Positions 1-9,582 of a stretch of DNA of 51,739 bases are shown piece after piece. Source of the DNA: an uncultured Cellulophaga sp. (GTDB lineage: Bacteria; Bacteroidota; Bacteroidia; Flavobacteriales; Flavobacteriaceae). Where the stretch lies: positions 1-51,739 of the forward strand of contig CANLIE010000023.1 of NCBI GenBank assembly GCA_947491225.1. Direction: 5' to 3'. Numbering within the stretch: position 1 is the first letter of the stretch; every line of letters starts with the position of its first letter. The notes beneath the pieces are model-generated. The model did not search any database. It was not told where the DNA came from and worked only from the letters and a program-made list of their open reading frames with translations. The position numbers and the translations under genes are program-made.

Positions 1-195
1 GGATATGTTTGTGTTTTTATCTCAGCCTAGATTATGTGTGCAATCAAATTGATGCTAAGTCCAAAAAAGGAAAACCTTCAAATCAACCAAAAATCGAGTT
101 TCAAAAAGACTTATTTTCATCAAAAACATAGAAAAACAACCTATTTACTAAAAATGACAAAGGGTTCTTCTCTATTTTGAAAAACTTTCGGATGA

Positions 196-226
196 TTGTG
201 ATTTGTGTATTATTAACATATATTTG
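196..226 (+). promoter_or_regulatory. Flavobacterial-type promoter for the M1 peptidase gene
   Basis: A TTG (196-198) lies 20 bases upstream of TATATTTG (219-226). This matches the Bacteroidota housekeeping promoter pattern (TTG, about 19-21 bases, TAnnTTTG). It sits just upstream of the start codon at 249, leaving a short leader of roughly 15-20 bases. Motif match only. Confidence 0.55.
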
Positions 227-248
227 AAACTCTAACACTTTTAATCCT

Positions 249-1868
249 ATGAAAAAAATACATATACTTATACTTACCTTACTTTTAAGTATAGGAGCCT
301 TAAGTCAAACTTTCACTGAACAGGATACGCTACGAGGCAGTATTACTCCAGAGCGAGCTTGGTGGGATTTAAATTACTATCATTTAGATATAGCCGTTAA
401 CCCAGATAAAAAATATATTTCTGGTAAAAACACAATTATATATACAGTTTTAGATGAGAAACAAGTACTTCAGTTAGATTTACAACCACCCTTAAAAATT
501 GAAAAAATTACGCAAAATGGAAAAAAATTAAAATTTGTTTCAAAAACAAATGCACATTTTGTAACTCTAAAAAAGAAACAAAAAAAAGGGAATGTCAATG
601 AAATTGTAGTACATTATTCTGGGCACCCTAAAGAAGCTATACGCGCTCCTTGGGATGGTGGATTGTCATGGAAAAAAGATGAAAATGGAAAGCATTTTGT
701 AGCAACTTCTTGTCAAGGCTTGGGAGCCAGTGTTTGGTGGCCCAATAAAGACCATATGTATGATGAGGTTGATAGTATGCGTATTAGTGTCACCAATCCA
801 AAAGGTCTATCCAATATATCTAACGGAAAATTAGAGAAATTTGAAGAAAACAAAAATACCGTTACATCTCATTGGGTAATAAAAAACCCTATAAATAATT
901 ATGGTGTTAATATAAATATTGGAGATTACATTCATTTTTCAGAAGTCTATAATGGAGAAAAAGGTGCCTTGGATATGGATTATTTTGTTCTACGTGATAA
1001 TCTAGAGAAAGCAAAAAAACATTTTATAGATGCCCGTAAAACTATGGAAGCCTTTGAGCATTGGTTTGGTCCATATCCGTTCTATGAGGATGGTTATAAA
1101 TTAGTTGAAGTTCCATATTTAGGTATGGAACACCAAAGTTCTGTAACATACGGAAACAAATACAAGAAAGGATATTTAGGCAGGGATTTATCTGGTACAG
1201 GATGGGGACTTAAATTTGATTTCATTATAATTCATGAATCTGGTCATGAATGGTTTGCAAACAACATTACTTATAAGGATATTGCAGATATGTGGATACA
1301 CGAGAGCTTTACGGCCTATTCTGAAAGTATATTTTTAGATTACCATTACGGTACCCAAGCTGCTAATGAATATGTTGTAGGAACACGTAGTAGCATTAAT
1401 AATGACATACCAATAATTGGAAAATATGATGTAAACCATAGAGGTAGTGGAGATATGTATTACAAAGGAGCTAATATGCTACACACCATTAGACAGTTAA
1501 TAAATAATGACGAAAAATGGCGTAAAATATTAAGAGGATTAAATAAAGTTTTTTACCATAAAACAGTAACCACAAAACAAATTGAAGATTATATGAGTCA
1601 TCAATCTGGGATAGACTTAACTAACATTTTTAATCAATATTTGAGAGATACTCGCATACCAACCCTAGAATATAAAGTAGAAAACAATTATTTAAAGTTT
1701 CGATATACAGACATTATAGATGGTTTTAATATGCCTATTAAGGTAAAGGTTAATGAAATTGAACAATGGATATTTCCTGCAAAGCAATGGAAAGAAATAA
1801 AAGTGTCTTCTGATGATACTTCTGTTGTTATTAATCGTAATTTTTATATTAATACAAAACAAATTTAA
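249..1868 (+). CDS. Secreted M1-family zinc metallopeptidase
   Basis: Exported aminopeptidase-like enzyme, 539 aa. A signal peptide covers about residues 1-19 (hydrophobic core ILILTLLLSIGAL, then SQ). The M1 zinc motif is complete: HESGH at 329-333 and the third ligand E352 exactly 18 residues after H333. The substrate-binding GAMEN box is replaced by GMEHQSS (292-298). N-terminal aminopeptidase motifs are usually GxMEN, so the substrate amino end may be read differently. The N-terminal beta domain occupies about 30-220 and the catalytic domain 230-480. It is shorter than full-length PepN because the large C-terminal helical domain is missing, as in many periplasmic or outer-membrane Bacteroidota M1 enzymes. 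It is transcribed alone and faces the M16 gene across a shared terminator. The family is firm; the substrate is unknown. Confidence 0.9.
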   Translation: MKKIHILILTLLLSIGALSQTFTEQDTLRGSITPERAWWDLNYYHLDIAVNPDKKYISGKNTIIYTVLDEKQVLQLDLQPPLKIEKITQNGKKLKFVSKTNAHFVTLKKKQKKGNVNEIVVHYSGHPKEAIRAPWDGGLSWKKDENGKHFVATSCQGLGASVWWPNKDHMYDEVDSMRISVTNPKGLSNISNGKLEKFEENKNTVTSHWVIKNPINNYGVNINIGDYIHFSEVYNGEKGALDMDYFVLRDNLEKAKKHFIDARKTMEAFEHWFGPYPFYEDGYKLVEVPYLGMEHQSSVTYGNKYKKGYLGRDLSGTGWGLKFDFIIIHESGHEWFANNITYKDIADMWIHESFTAYSESIFLDYHYGTQAANEYVVGTRSSINNDIPIIGKYDVNHRGSGDMYYKGANMLHTIRQLINNDEKWRKILRGLNKVFYHKTVTTKQIEDYMSHQSGIDLTNIFNQYLRDTRIPTLEYKVENNYLKFRYTDIIDGFNMPIKVKVNEIEQWIFPAKQWKEIKVSSDDTSVVINRNFYINTKQI

Positions 1869-1911
1869 AATGAGAAGAAAGACACTACATCTATAGAATC
1901 TTTCATAAAAA

Positions 1912-1939
1912 AAATCCGCTCTAATTATAGAGCGGATTT
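1912..1939. terminator. Bidirectional intrinsic terminator
   Basis: A 12-bp perfect stem (AAATCCGCTCTA / TAGAGCGGATTT) with a 4-base loop, flanked by an A-run on the left and a T-rich stretch on the right. It lies between the convergent M1 (plus) and M16 (minus) genes and can serve both. Confidence 0.8.
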
Positions 1940-1959
1940 CTATTTTAGCTAATACCTTT

Positions 1960-4803
1960 TTAATATTTTTCTGGATTTAACAAAACTGGCTCTCCATATC
2001 CTAAGCCATTCATTTTCTTCAATTGTGTTTTAGCATCACCCACAATTAAGTATATCATCTTATCAGGATTTACATATTTATCTGCCAAGGCTTTTACATC
2101 TTCCGTAGACATATTTTTAACACCTTCTTCTCTTTGTTTAGCATAATTTACTGGATAATTATATATACTAATATTAAGTAGCATACCTAATTTAGAGCCC
2201 ATAGTCTCAAAAGCTCTTGCGTTACTCTTTATCATATAACTTTTAGATACTTCTAAATCGTTTTGCTTATATCCTTCTCTATAATTTTCTAAAATATCTT
2301 TAACTAATTGTGATGCTTCATATGTAACATTGGTACGTACACCACTAGATATTGAAAACAATCCAGAAGTTTTATTACCTGTAAAACTAGAACGTATACC
2401 ATAAGTATAGCCTTTACCCTCTCTTAACTCCTGTGTAAGTTGTGATGCAAAACCACCTCCTCCTAATCTATAATTCATTACTTGGACTCCATAATAATTT
2501 TTATCTGTTGCAGCTAAAGATGGTGCCCCAAATAGTAGTACAGACTGCTTAGCGTCTGGAATATTATAGAAATACACTTTAGACTTTTCTGGTATTGCAG
2601 CAGCAATAACTGTTGGTACATTTACCTCTTTTACAGTCCATTTACTGTTTAAAGTTTCTAAAGATGATGTTACATTTGCAGCTGTAATATCCCCTACAAT
2701 ATGAAAACTTGTGACCGTCGGAGATACATTAGCATTATAATAGCTTTGTAAATCTTCTATGGTAATTGAGTTAACAGATTCTATTGTACCAATATTGGTA
2801 TTTGCCAAAATATTGTCTTTACCGTACAATAGTTTAGAAAATTCATTATTTGCTATACTATTTGGGTTTGCTTGCTGACGTTGTATTTGACTGATTGTGC
2901 TTTGTTTTAAAAGTTCAAATTCAGTGGCGTCCCAACGTGGTTCTAAAATAATTTCGTTTACCAACTCTATTACTTTTGTATAATTCTTAGCCAAACTATT
3001 CCCAGAAATAGTAATATATTCCGCATTTGCTGAGGCATTTATAGTAGCTCCTAAACTTTCTATTGCATACTCTAATTGTTCTGGAGTCTTATTCTTTGTT
3101 CCTTTGGTTAACATTGATGCTATTAAATTAGAAACTCCAATTTTGTCCTTATTTTCTAGTAACATTCCACCATTAATTTTAATACTAAATTGTACTAAAG
3201 GTACTTCACTATTTTCTATACCAAATACTTTAATTCCAGAAGAAAGCTCTTCTTTGTACACTTCTGGTATAATTACATCTGGACTATCACCATAAGGTGG
3301 TTCTATACTACGGTCAAAACTAGATGGTGTTTTCTTGTATGTAGCAGCAATACTAGGATCAAACTTACTTTCTTTACCTTCTACAATTTGTTCTTCTACA
3401 ACCTCAGCTTCTGTAGAACCTTCTAAAACTAAAGATACTTGTCCTCTTGGCACTGCGCTTACAGCAACAAAACTCTTATCTTTTACATACGTATTGTATA
3501 CACGCATAACATCTTCCTTAGTAACCGCAAGTATATTTTTTACATCTTCACTAACGTAACCAGGATCACCCGCAAAAATCTCGTATTGCGCCAGCTGAAA
3601 TCCTTTACCCAACACACTAGAGAGAGAGTTGTAAAAACTTGTTTCTTGCCCTGCTTTAATTCTATTAATGTCTACATCAGAAATACCTTCTTTTTCAAAA
3701 GTAGCAAATGCTTCTTGTATAGCACTTTGTACTTTAGTAAGTTCTGTGGTATTAAATGCAGTAACTGATAATCCTAACTCACCTGCCAATTCTGAAGTTG
3801 AATTATACATACTCACATAATCTGTTAACTGCTTTTCTTCAACCAAGGTCTTATATAAAGGGGCTTTTTTTCCTTCTGCTAAATACGTTGTCAATACCTC
3901 TAAAGCATACGCATCTTTATGAAACTGTGGTACAGATGGCCAGATTAAGGATAGTTGTGGCAAACGCGCAAAATTGTCTTCATAATACAACTTCTTAGAA
4001 ACCTCTAAAGTAACTGGTTGTTTCTTTAGTGCAGGAATGTCATCACCTCTCTTTATTTCGTCAAAATATTTTTTTACCCAAGCTTTTGCTTGCCTTTTAT
4101 CAAAATCACCAGTAATAGTTAGGGTTACATTATTAGGGACATACCATTTATTATAAAAGTCCTTTACATCTTGTAATGTAGCATTTTGTAAATCATCTAA
4201 AGACCCTATAACCGTCCAGCTATATGGGTGTCCTTTTGGATACAATGCTTTTGTAACCACATAATTTACGTGTCCGTAAGGGGTGTTGTCTACACGCTGT
4301 CTTTTTTCATTTTTTACAACTTCTTTTTCTTTTGCTAATACAGGTTCTGTTACCGTGTTAATAAAATATCCTAGCTTATCTGCCTCTGCCCAAATCATTT
4401 TTTCCAAAGCATCTTTTGGTACGGTTTGGTAGTAATTAGTACGATCTCTACTTGTTGAACCATTTGCTCCAGAACCACCAATACGTGCACTCATTTTATC
4501 TAAGCCACCTTTACCAAGATTTTCAGATTCTAAAAACAATAGATGTTCAAACAAGTGTGCAAAACCAGTTCTACCTACTTTTTCACGGGCAGAACCTACA
4601 TGACTAGTTAAAGCTACTGCAACTACTGGATCAGATCTGTCTATATGAAAAATTACTTGTAATCCGTTGTCTAAGGTGACTTTTTCAAAATCCACTTTAA
4701 ATTCTGTTTTAGTCGTAGCCTCTTCAGATGCTTTTTCTTTACAAGAAGAGCACAAGAGAAGTATTGAAAATAATCCTGATAATAATAGCTTTATTTTTTT
4801 CAT
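1960..4803 (-). CDS. M16-family (pitrilysin-like) zinc peptidase, lipoprotein
   Basis: A 947-aa two-half inverzincin. The N-terminal signal ends in a lipobox-like LCSSC (Cys21), so it is probably lipid-anchored in the periplasm or outer membrane. The inverted zinc motif HLFEH is at 83-87, with the third ligand in VVKNE (E166). The N half (about 35-480) is catalytic. The C half (about 510-930) has the same fold without HxxEH but keeps the substrate-binding tail region (GGGGFASQLTQELREGKGYTYG is split here as GGGFASQL and REGKGYTYG). Both halves are fused in one chain, as in insulysin-type proteins, whereas many Bacteroidota have two separate genes. The next gene downstream is on the opposite strand. 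The DinB-like gene lies 30 bp upstream on the same strand, so the two may be co-transcribed. Likely degrades peptides in the cell envelope. Confidence 0.9.
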   Translation of the reverse strand: MKKIKLLLSGLFSILLLCSSCKEKASEEATTKTEFKVDFEKVTLDNGLQVIFHIDRSDPVVAVALTSHVGSAREKVGRTGFAHLFEHLLFLESENLGKGGLDKMSARIGGSGANGSTSRDRTNYYQTVPKDALEKMIWAEADKLGYFINTVTEPVLAKEKEVVKNEKRQRVDNTPYGHVNYVVTKALYPKGHPYSWTVIGSLDDLQNATLQDVKDFYNKWYVPNNVTLTITGDFDKRQAKAWVKKYFDEIKRGDDIPALKKQPVTLEVSKKLYYEDNFARLPQLSLIWPSVPQFHKDAYALEVLTTYLAEGKKAPLYKTLVEEKQLTDYVSMYNSTSELAGELGLSVTAFNTTELTKVQSAIQEAFATFEKEGISDVDINRIKAGQETSFYNSLSSVLGKGFQLAQYEIFAGDPGYVSEDVKNILAVTKEDVMRVYNTYVKDKSFVAVSAVPRGQVSLVLEGSTEAEVVEEQIVEGKESKFDPSIAATYKKTPSSFDRSIEPPYGDSPDVIIPEVYKEELSSGIKVFGIENSEVPLVQFSIKINGGMLLENKDKIGVSNLIASMLTKGTKNKTPEQLEYAIESLGATINASANAEYITISGNSLAKNYTKVIELVNEIILEPRWDATEFELLKQSTISQIQRQQANPNSIANNEFSKLLYGKDNILANTNIGTIESVNSITIEDLQSYYNANVSPTVTSFHIVGDITAANVTSSLETLNSKWTVKEVNVPTVIAAAIPEKSKVYFYNIPDAKQSVLLFGAPSLAATDKNYYGVQVMNYRLGGGGFASQLTQELREGKGYTYGIRSSFTGNKTSGLFSISSGVRTNVTYEASQLVKDILENYREGYKQNDLEVSKSYMIKSNARAFETMGSKLGMLLNISIYNYPVNYAKQREEGVKNMSTEDVKALADKYVNPDKMIYLIVGDAKTQLKKMNGLGYGEPVLLNPEKY

Positions 4804-4833
4804 TCTTGATAATGAATTAGTTAGATATATACA

Positions 4834-5412
4834 TTATTTCTTTGTTCCCATTAAAACATTTACACCTTTAGGCATTGGGTTTCCAGAACTACGGCGCATC
4901 ATAACTAGCTGTCCACTATGCCAAATAGCATCCGCAATTGGTCCGTTAATATTGTTCCAAAATGGTAACTTAAATTTTTCGCTAAAAACCAAATCGTAAG
5001 CTGCAAGATCTTTTACTTCCATAAAAATATCACTAGCCTTTTTAAGGTTTTCCAATGTCTTTTTGCGTTTTTCCTCAAAAGTCAATATTACTGTACTTTT
5101 TTCTTCAGTAGTTTGCGTTGCTGATTTTAAAATAACATTGGAAAGACCTAAAATATGATCTATAGTTTCTTCTGTTGTTCTACCATCTTTACTTGGTTTA
5201 TATAATAAATCTTCTTCTCGCAGCCCTTCAGTAGCCCAATAATATCTAAAACCTAAACCGTCTATCATCCTTGCAGCTACAGTACCTGCCGTATATGTAC
5301 TAGGGTTTTTTGGTATTTCATAATACGGTAATTGATTTTTCATTTGTTCTTGTGCATTTGTAGAAAAGGTTGTTACTATAGCAACTACCAACATATAATA
5401 AATACGTTTCAT
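4834..5412 (-). CDS. DinB-like superfamily protein, exported
   Basis: A 192-aa protein with a clear signal peptide (about residues 1-20, ending TNAQ), followed by a DinB-like four-helix bundle. Two likely metal-ligand histidines stand at the usual places: H86 in the TIDHIL segment and H165 in IWHSGQL, the latter being the characteristic end-of-domain HxGQ box. DinB-like proteins bind metals and include thiol S-transferases and many proteins of unknown function. An exported member is less common than the cytosolic kind. It starts 30 bp upstream of the M16 gene on the same strand, probably a two-gene unit. The substrate cannot be read from the sequence. Confidence 0.8.
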   Translation of the reverse strand: MKRIYYMLVVAIVTTFSTNAQEQMKNQLPYYEIPKNPSTYTAGTVAARMIDGLGFRYYWATEGLREEDLLYKPSKDGRTTEETIDHILGLSNVILKSATQTTEEKSTVILTFEEKRKKTLENLKKASDIFMEVKDLAAYDLVFSEKFKLPFWNNINGPIADAIWHSGQLVMMRRSSGNPMPKGVNVLMGTKK

Positions 5413-5561
5413 CAGTTTTAATCATTTTTAATAAATCTAGTGTAACTTACCTTTTAACATTTTAATCTAAGCATCATTAAAGCTCATTTCACAGAATTTT
5501 ATTATATTTTATGTCTAAAATATGTATTAATCCTTGAATATAATAAGTAAAATTATCTTTT

Positions 5562-6137
5562 ATGAAAGAAAAGCCTGAGTTCTATTTTAAAAACGCCGTT
5601 GAATGGAGAAAGTGGCTACATACAAACTATGCGAATAGTACTGGTATTTATCTCATTTTTTATAAGGTAGAACATACAAATGAGAGTATGCGTTGGGAAG
5701 AAGCTGTGAAAGTAGCATTATGCTATGGTTGGATTGACAGTACCGTTAAAAGCCTTGGTAACGGAAAACGAAGGCAATATTTCTGTGCTAGAAAGCCAAA
5801 AAGTGTTTGGAGTGCCCTAAACAAAAGATATATTAAAGAACTAATCACTAATAATTTAATGCACCAAAGTGGATTGGATAGTATTGAAATTGGCAAACAA
5901 AATGGTTCCTGGATAGCTTTAGATGCTGTTGAGAAAGGAATAATTCCGAAAGAATTACAACTACAATTTAACAAGAACCCAAAAGCATATCAAAACTATA
6001 AAAGCTTTGCCCCGTCATATAGAAAAAACTATTTATACTGGCTAAACCAAGCTAAACGAGAGGAGACAAAGCAAAAAAGGATAACAGAAATAATTAAACT
6101 CTGTAGTGCAAATATAAAATCAAGAAATACGTTGTAG
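5562..6137 (+). CDS. YdeI/OmpD-associated family protein
   Basis: A 191-aa cytosolic protein of the YdeI family (bacteriocin-protection / OmpD-associated DUF1905-related group). Recognised from the N-terminal block with a Trp-rich start (EWRKWL), the conserved ALCYGWIDS segment (about 52-60), the following K..RRQYFCARKPKS.W box (about 70-83), and the C-terminal Lys-rich AKREETKQKRI helix typical of this family. There is no signal peptide or membrane segment. The biochemical role is unknown; family members have been linked to stress and bacteriocin resistance. It stands alone and converges on the AAA ATPase gene with only one base between the stops. Confidence 0.8.
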   Translation: MKEKPEFYFKNAVEWRKWLHTNYANSTGIYLIFYKVEHTNESMRWEEAVKVALCYGWIDSTVKSLGNGKRRQYFCARKPKSVWSALNKRYIKELITNNLMHQSGLDSIEIGKQNGSWIALDAVEKGIIPKELQLQFNKNPKAYQNYKSFAPSYRKNYLYWLNQAKREETKQKRITEIIKLCSANIKSRNTL

Positions 6138-6138
6138 T

Positions 6139-7605
6139 TTACAATCCACTTATATAATTGCTATAGGGATCCTTAAATTGAATTCCCTCTGTGAATCTAT
6201 ACTTACTTAACTGCTTAAATTGTACTAGACCCCAAAGAACAAACTCTTTTACAAAGTAACTATCTTCTTTTTTTAATTTAGATTGATATTCACCCAATAA
6301 ATCATCTAATGGCGAGACTGCATCTAACAAATTTTTGTATTCTTTATCCCTTAGATCATCTAACAACTCAAAACCTTCCTTACTGTTAAAAAACCAAGAA
6401 ATTAAATCATCATATGGGCTTACATCCTCTTCTTTCCTTAATTTTTCAATCTTAGGAAAGTATTCAGGAAACAAACTTTGGATTGCGTCTCCTATTAAAT
6501 TATATGCAACATTGGCTGCTCCTTCTTGCTCTCCTTCATATACCAATTCTACTTTTCCGGTTATTGCAGGTATAATACCTAAAAAATCACTAAGTCTAAT
6601 TGTAGTTTTATCATCTCCATTTTTTAACGCTCTTAATTCAGCTGTACTTAACAAGTTTTCAAAGGCTGTTATACTAAGTCTGGCACTTACGCCACTCTTT
6701 GCATCTATAAATTCGCTCTTACGAGCCTCAAAAACAATTTGCTCCACTAAATCTCTAGCTAATTCTGGCACTACAACTGCTTCTTTTTGACGTGTATCTA
6801 GTTTAGATTCTTGTACTGTTATTTTTTTTGCAATTTCTATATCATCTGGATAATGCGTTAGTATTTGTGAACCTATTCTATCTTTTAGTGGCGTAACAAT
6901 ACTACCTCGATTTGTATAATCTTCTGGATTAGCAGTAAACACAAATTGTATATCTAATGGTAAACGCAATTTAAAACCTCTAATTTGTATGTCACCTTCT
7001 TGTAAAATATTAAACAATGCAACTTGTATTCTGGCTTGTAAATCTGGTAGCTCATTTATTACAAAAATACAACGATTGGCACGTGGTATCATTCCGTAAT
7101 GAATTACCCTATCGTCTGCATAACTCAATTTTAAATTTGCTGCTTTTATAGGGTCAACATCTCCTATTAAATCTGCAACGGTAACATCTGGAGTTGCTAA
7201 TTTTTCAGCAAAACGTTCACCTCTGTGTAACCAACTAATAGGTGTATTATCTCCTTCTTTTTTTATAAGTTCTACTGCATATCTAGAAATTGGTTGTAAC
7301 GGATCGTCATTAATCTCTGAGCCTTTTACCACAGGAATATACTCATCTAACAAATTAAGCATTAACCTAGCCAAACGTGTTTTTGCTTGTCCACGTAAAC
7401 CTAATAAGTTAATGTTGTGCCTAGAGAGGATAGCACGTTCTAATTCTGGTATAACGGTATTTTGGTAACCGTGAATTCCTGCAAAGGTTGCTTCTTTATT
7501 TCTAATTTTCTTTATTAAATTATCTCTTAACTCGTCTTTAATAGACTTGCTTTGGTATCTGGCTTTTTTTAAATCGCCTAGTGTTTTTATTGTTTCTATT
7601 TTCAT
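6139..7605 (-). CDS. MoxR/magnesium-chelatase-type AAA+ ATPase
   Basis: A 488-aa cytosolic AAA+ protein of the MoxR / ChlI-like clade. The P-loop is at 69-76 (GLRGQAKT), where the usual second Gly is replaced by Ala. The Walker B is at about 180-189 (CIFVINELPD), with Asn instead of the first acidic residue but the catalytic Glu kept. A sensor-1-like FVFTANPEDYTNRG follows near residue 222. The C-terminal half is helical. MoxR ATPases act as chaperones that load or remodel partners through VWA-domain proteins. The VWA gene lies just upstream on the same strand (83-bp gap), so this is a MoxR-VWA pair. Target unknown. Confidence 0.85.
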   Translation of the reverse strand: MKIETIKTLGDLKKARYQSKSIKDELRDNLIKKIRNKEATFAGIHGYQNTVIPELERAILSRHNINLLGLRGQAKTRLARLMLNLLDEYIPVVKGSEINDDPLQPISRYAVELIKKEGDNTPISWLHRGERFAEKLATPDVTVADLIGDVDPIKAANLKLSYADDRVIHYGMIPRANRCIFVINELPDLQARIQVALFNILQEGDIQIRGFKLRLPLDIQFVFTANPEDYTNRGSIVTPLKDRIGSQILTHYPDDIEIAKKITVQESKLDTRQKEAVVVPELARDLVEQIVFEARKSEFIDAKSGVSARLSITAFENLLSTAELRALKNGDDKTTIRLSDFLGIIPAITGKVELVYEGEQEGAANVAYNLIGDAIQSLFPEYFPKIEKLRKEEDVSPYDDLISWFFNSKEGFELLDDLRDKEYKNLLDAVSPLDDLLGEYQSKLKKEDSYFVKEFVLWGLVQFKQLSKYRFTEGIQFKDPYSNYISGL

Positions 7606-7688
7606 ATTTTATTTTTTAAAAAGAGTTGTATGGAGTTAAAAAATAGACTTGATTATCTTTCTTCTTGTTTCTATTCTCTTTGTCCTTT

Positions 7689-8816
7689 TTATCCTTTAAT
7701 TCGTTTTTTCCTATTGGTTTCGTAGTCTTCAAAAATCATTTCTCCCAACCCTTTTAAGCCAGTATAAAATGCTTTTCCTTGGTTTGCGTGTGTAAACTCT
7801 TTAACAAATTGCATTAAATAAGGGTCTTGCGCTATCATAAATGTTGTAATGGGAATATGTAATTTTCTTGCCTGTTGCGCCATAGCATAACATTTATTTA
7901 CAATATGTTCATCTAAACCCACACTATTTTTATAATACGTCCCATCTGGCATTTGCAAGCAACTAGGCTTACCATCTGTAATCATAAAAATTTGTTTGTT
8001 GGTATTCCGTTTTCTTCGCAGTAAGTCCATTGCTAATTGCAAACCAGCTACGGTGTTTGTGTGGTAAGGACCAACTTGTAAATAGGGTAAATCTGCAATT
8101 TTAATAGGCCACGCATCGTTACCAAAAACAAGAATATCTAACGTATCTTTTGGATAACGTGTTGTAATTAATTCTGCCAATGCCATTGCTACTTTTTTGG
8201 CTGGTGTAATACGGTCTTCCCCATAGAGAATCATGCTATGACTAATATCTATCATTAATATGGTGCTCATTTGCGACTTGTGCATAGTTTCTTCAACCAC
8301 CAAATCTGCCTCAGTTAAGCTAAAATCAGTAATTCCATTGTTAATTTGTGCGTTTCTTAAACTCTCGGTCATAGAAACCTTATCCAAAGCATCACCAAAT
8401 TGGTAATTTCTAAAATCTCCTGTATGCTCATCTCCTACTCCAATTCCTTTACTTTTATGATTTCCAGAGCCGCTTCGTTTAATTTTTCCAAAAATCTGAT
8501 CTAATGCAGCTTGGCGTATAGCTCTTTCTGTTTTTGCAGTAATAGCAGTACCATTAGTTCCATCTGGCTTTATCACTTCTCTTATATACCCTTTGGCTTT
8601 AAGGTCATCTATAAAATCATCTAAGGTATAGTCCTCTGTGGTTAACTTATACTCTTCATCTAATTCTCGTAACCAATCAATAGCCTCATCAAAATCTCCA
8701 GATGTGTGTACAATAAGCTCTTTAAAAATCTCAAAAAGCTTTTCAAATGGAGTTTTTGAAGGAGCTTTATATTCTTTAAAAATAAAACCTTTTCTACTTA
8801 TTTTTTTATTATTCAT
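7689..8816 (-). CDS. VWA-domain protein, partner of the AAA ATPase
   Basis: A 375-aa cytosolic protein. Residues 1-165 form a helical, charged N-terminal region without a known domain. Residues 184-365 are a von Willebrand A domain with a complete metal-binding MIDAS: DISHS at 190-194, a Thr in HTNTVAGLQLA (about 253), and the Asp in MITDGKPS (about 281). Together with the downstream MoxR-type ATPase it forms the classic MoxR-VWA couple, in which the VWA protein acts as adaptor between ATPase and substrate. The start at 8816 (MNNKKISRKG) is the first ATG of the frame and is preceded by an AT-rich promoter region. Confidence 0.88.
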   Translation of the reverse strand: MNNKKISRKGFIFKEYKAPSKTPFEKLFEIFKELIVHTSGDFDEAIDWLRELDEEYKLTTEDYTLDDFIDDLKAKGYIREVIKPDGTNGTAITAKTERAIRQAALDQIFGKIKRSGSGNHKSKGIGVGDEHTGDFRNYQFGDALDKVSMTESLRNAQINNGITDFSLTEADLVVEETMHKSQMSTILMIDISHSMILYGEDRITPAKKVAMALAELITTRYPKDTLDILVFGNDAWPIKIADLPYLQVGPYHTNTVAGLQLAMDLLRRKRNTNKQIFMITDGKPSCLQMPDGTYYKNSVGLDEHIVNKCYAMAQQARKLHIPITTFMIAQDPYLMQFVKEFTHANQGKAFYTGLKGLGEMIFEDYETNRKKRIKG

Positions 8817-8971
8817 AGTATGTTAAAAATACGATTTTTTCAGTTCATAATAAGCTTTAAAAAATCAAATCATATTAAATATTTGCTAAATAAAGCAGGT
8901 ATTTGTTAACATATTATTATGAAATTTTGGTAAGGTTTTCATTATTTTCGGAGAATTTAAATAAGTTCCTA

Positions 8972-9532
8972 TTGAAAATTAAAATTAATAAGCTTGCAAA
9001 AAGCACTCGTTTATATAGAAAATTACATAAAACTGTTGCCATTTTTTTAGTTATTTTTATACTATTGATAAGTGTAACAGGAGCTTTACTTGCTTGGAAG
9101 AACGAACTATCTCTAAAACCATCTTACACTAAGATAATACAAAAAAAAAGTACTCTTGCTCCGTTAGAAAAAATAAAGCAAAATGCCATTGCTTATATAG
9201 ATTCTTTACAATTATCTACCAAAATTAATAGAATAGATTACAGACCAACAAAAGGTATAGCAAAAGTTAGGTTTGATAAGCATTTTACAGAACTACAAAT
9301 AGATTGTTACACGGGTAGGGTTGTGTCTGCAAAACAACGTACAGATACTATTATAGAAATGATACATGATGGTTCTATTCTAGATTTTTTTATACAAAAT
9401 GATGCATCAATATTTAAACTATTTTACTCTACACTGTTAGCACTTGGGCTTATTTTTATTAGTGTAAGCGGAATTATATTATGGAGTAATCCTAAAAAAA
9501 TAAAAAAAATAAAAATCACTGAAAATCAATAA
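8972..9532 (+). CDS. PepSY-associated two-TM membrane protein
   Basis: A small inner-membrane protein of the PepSY-TM (PiuB-like) type. TM1 is VAIFLVIFILLISVTGALL, followed by a periplasmic segment of about 90 residues with a PepSY-like core (DYRPTKGIAKVRFDK...LQIDCYTGRVV). TM2 is LLALGLIFISVSGIIL. Such proteins accompany iron or siderophore uptake and reductive steps in the periplasm. The start is uncertain: the frame is open back to a TTG at 8903, but the segment before KINKLAKSTRLYRKLHK looks unlike homologues, so I prefer the TTG at 8972. It is shorter than four-TM PiuB proteins. It stands next to the sortilin-like gene but has its own upstream region. Confidence 0.7.
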   Translation: MKIKINKLAKSTRLYRKLHKTVAIFLVIFILLISVTGALLAWKNELSLKPSYTKIIQKKSTLAPLEKIKQNAIAYIDSLQLSTKINRIDYRPTKGIAKVRFDKHFTELQIDCYTGRVVSAKQRTDTIIEMIHDGSILDFFIQNDASIFKLFYSTLLALGLIFISVSGIILWSNPKKIKKIKITENQ

Positions 9533-9582
9533 ATTAACTTACTAACAACTTTTTTTTAAACTAAACTAATATCAACTAAAAA

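Noticed and set aside
3439-3768. Plus-strand open frames inside the M16 gene
   Set aside because: Shadows of an intact 947-aa zinc peptidase with complete motifs.
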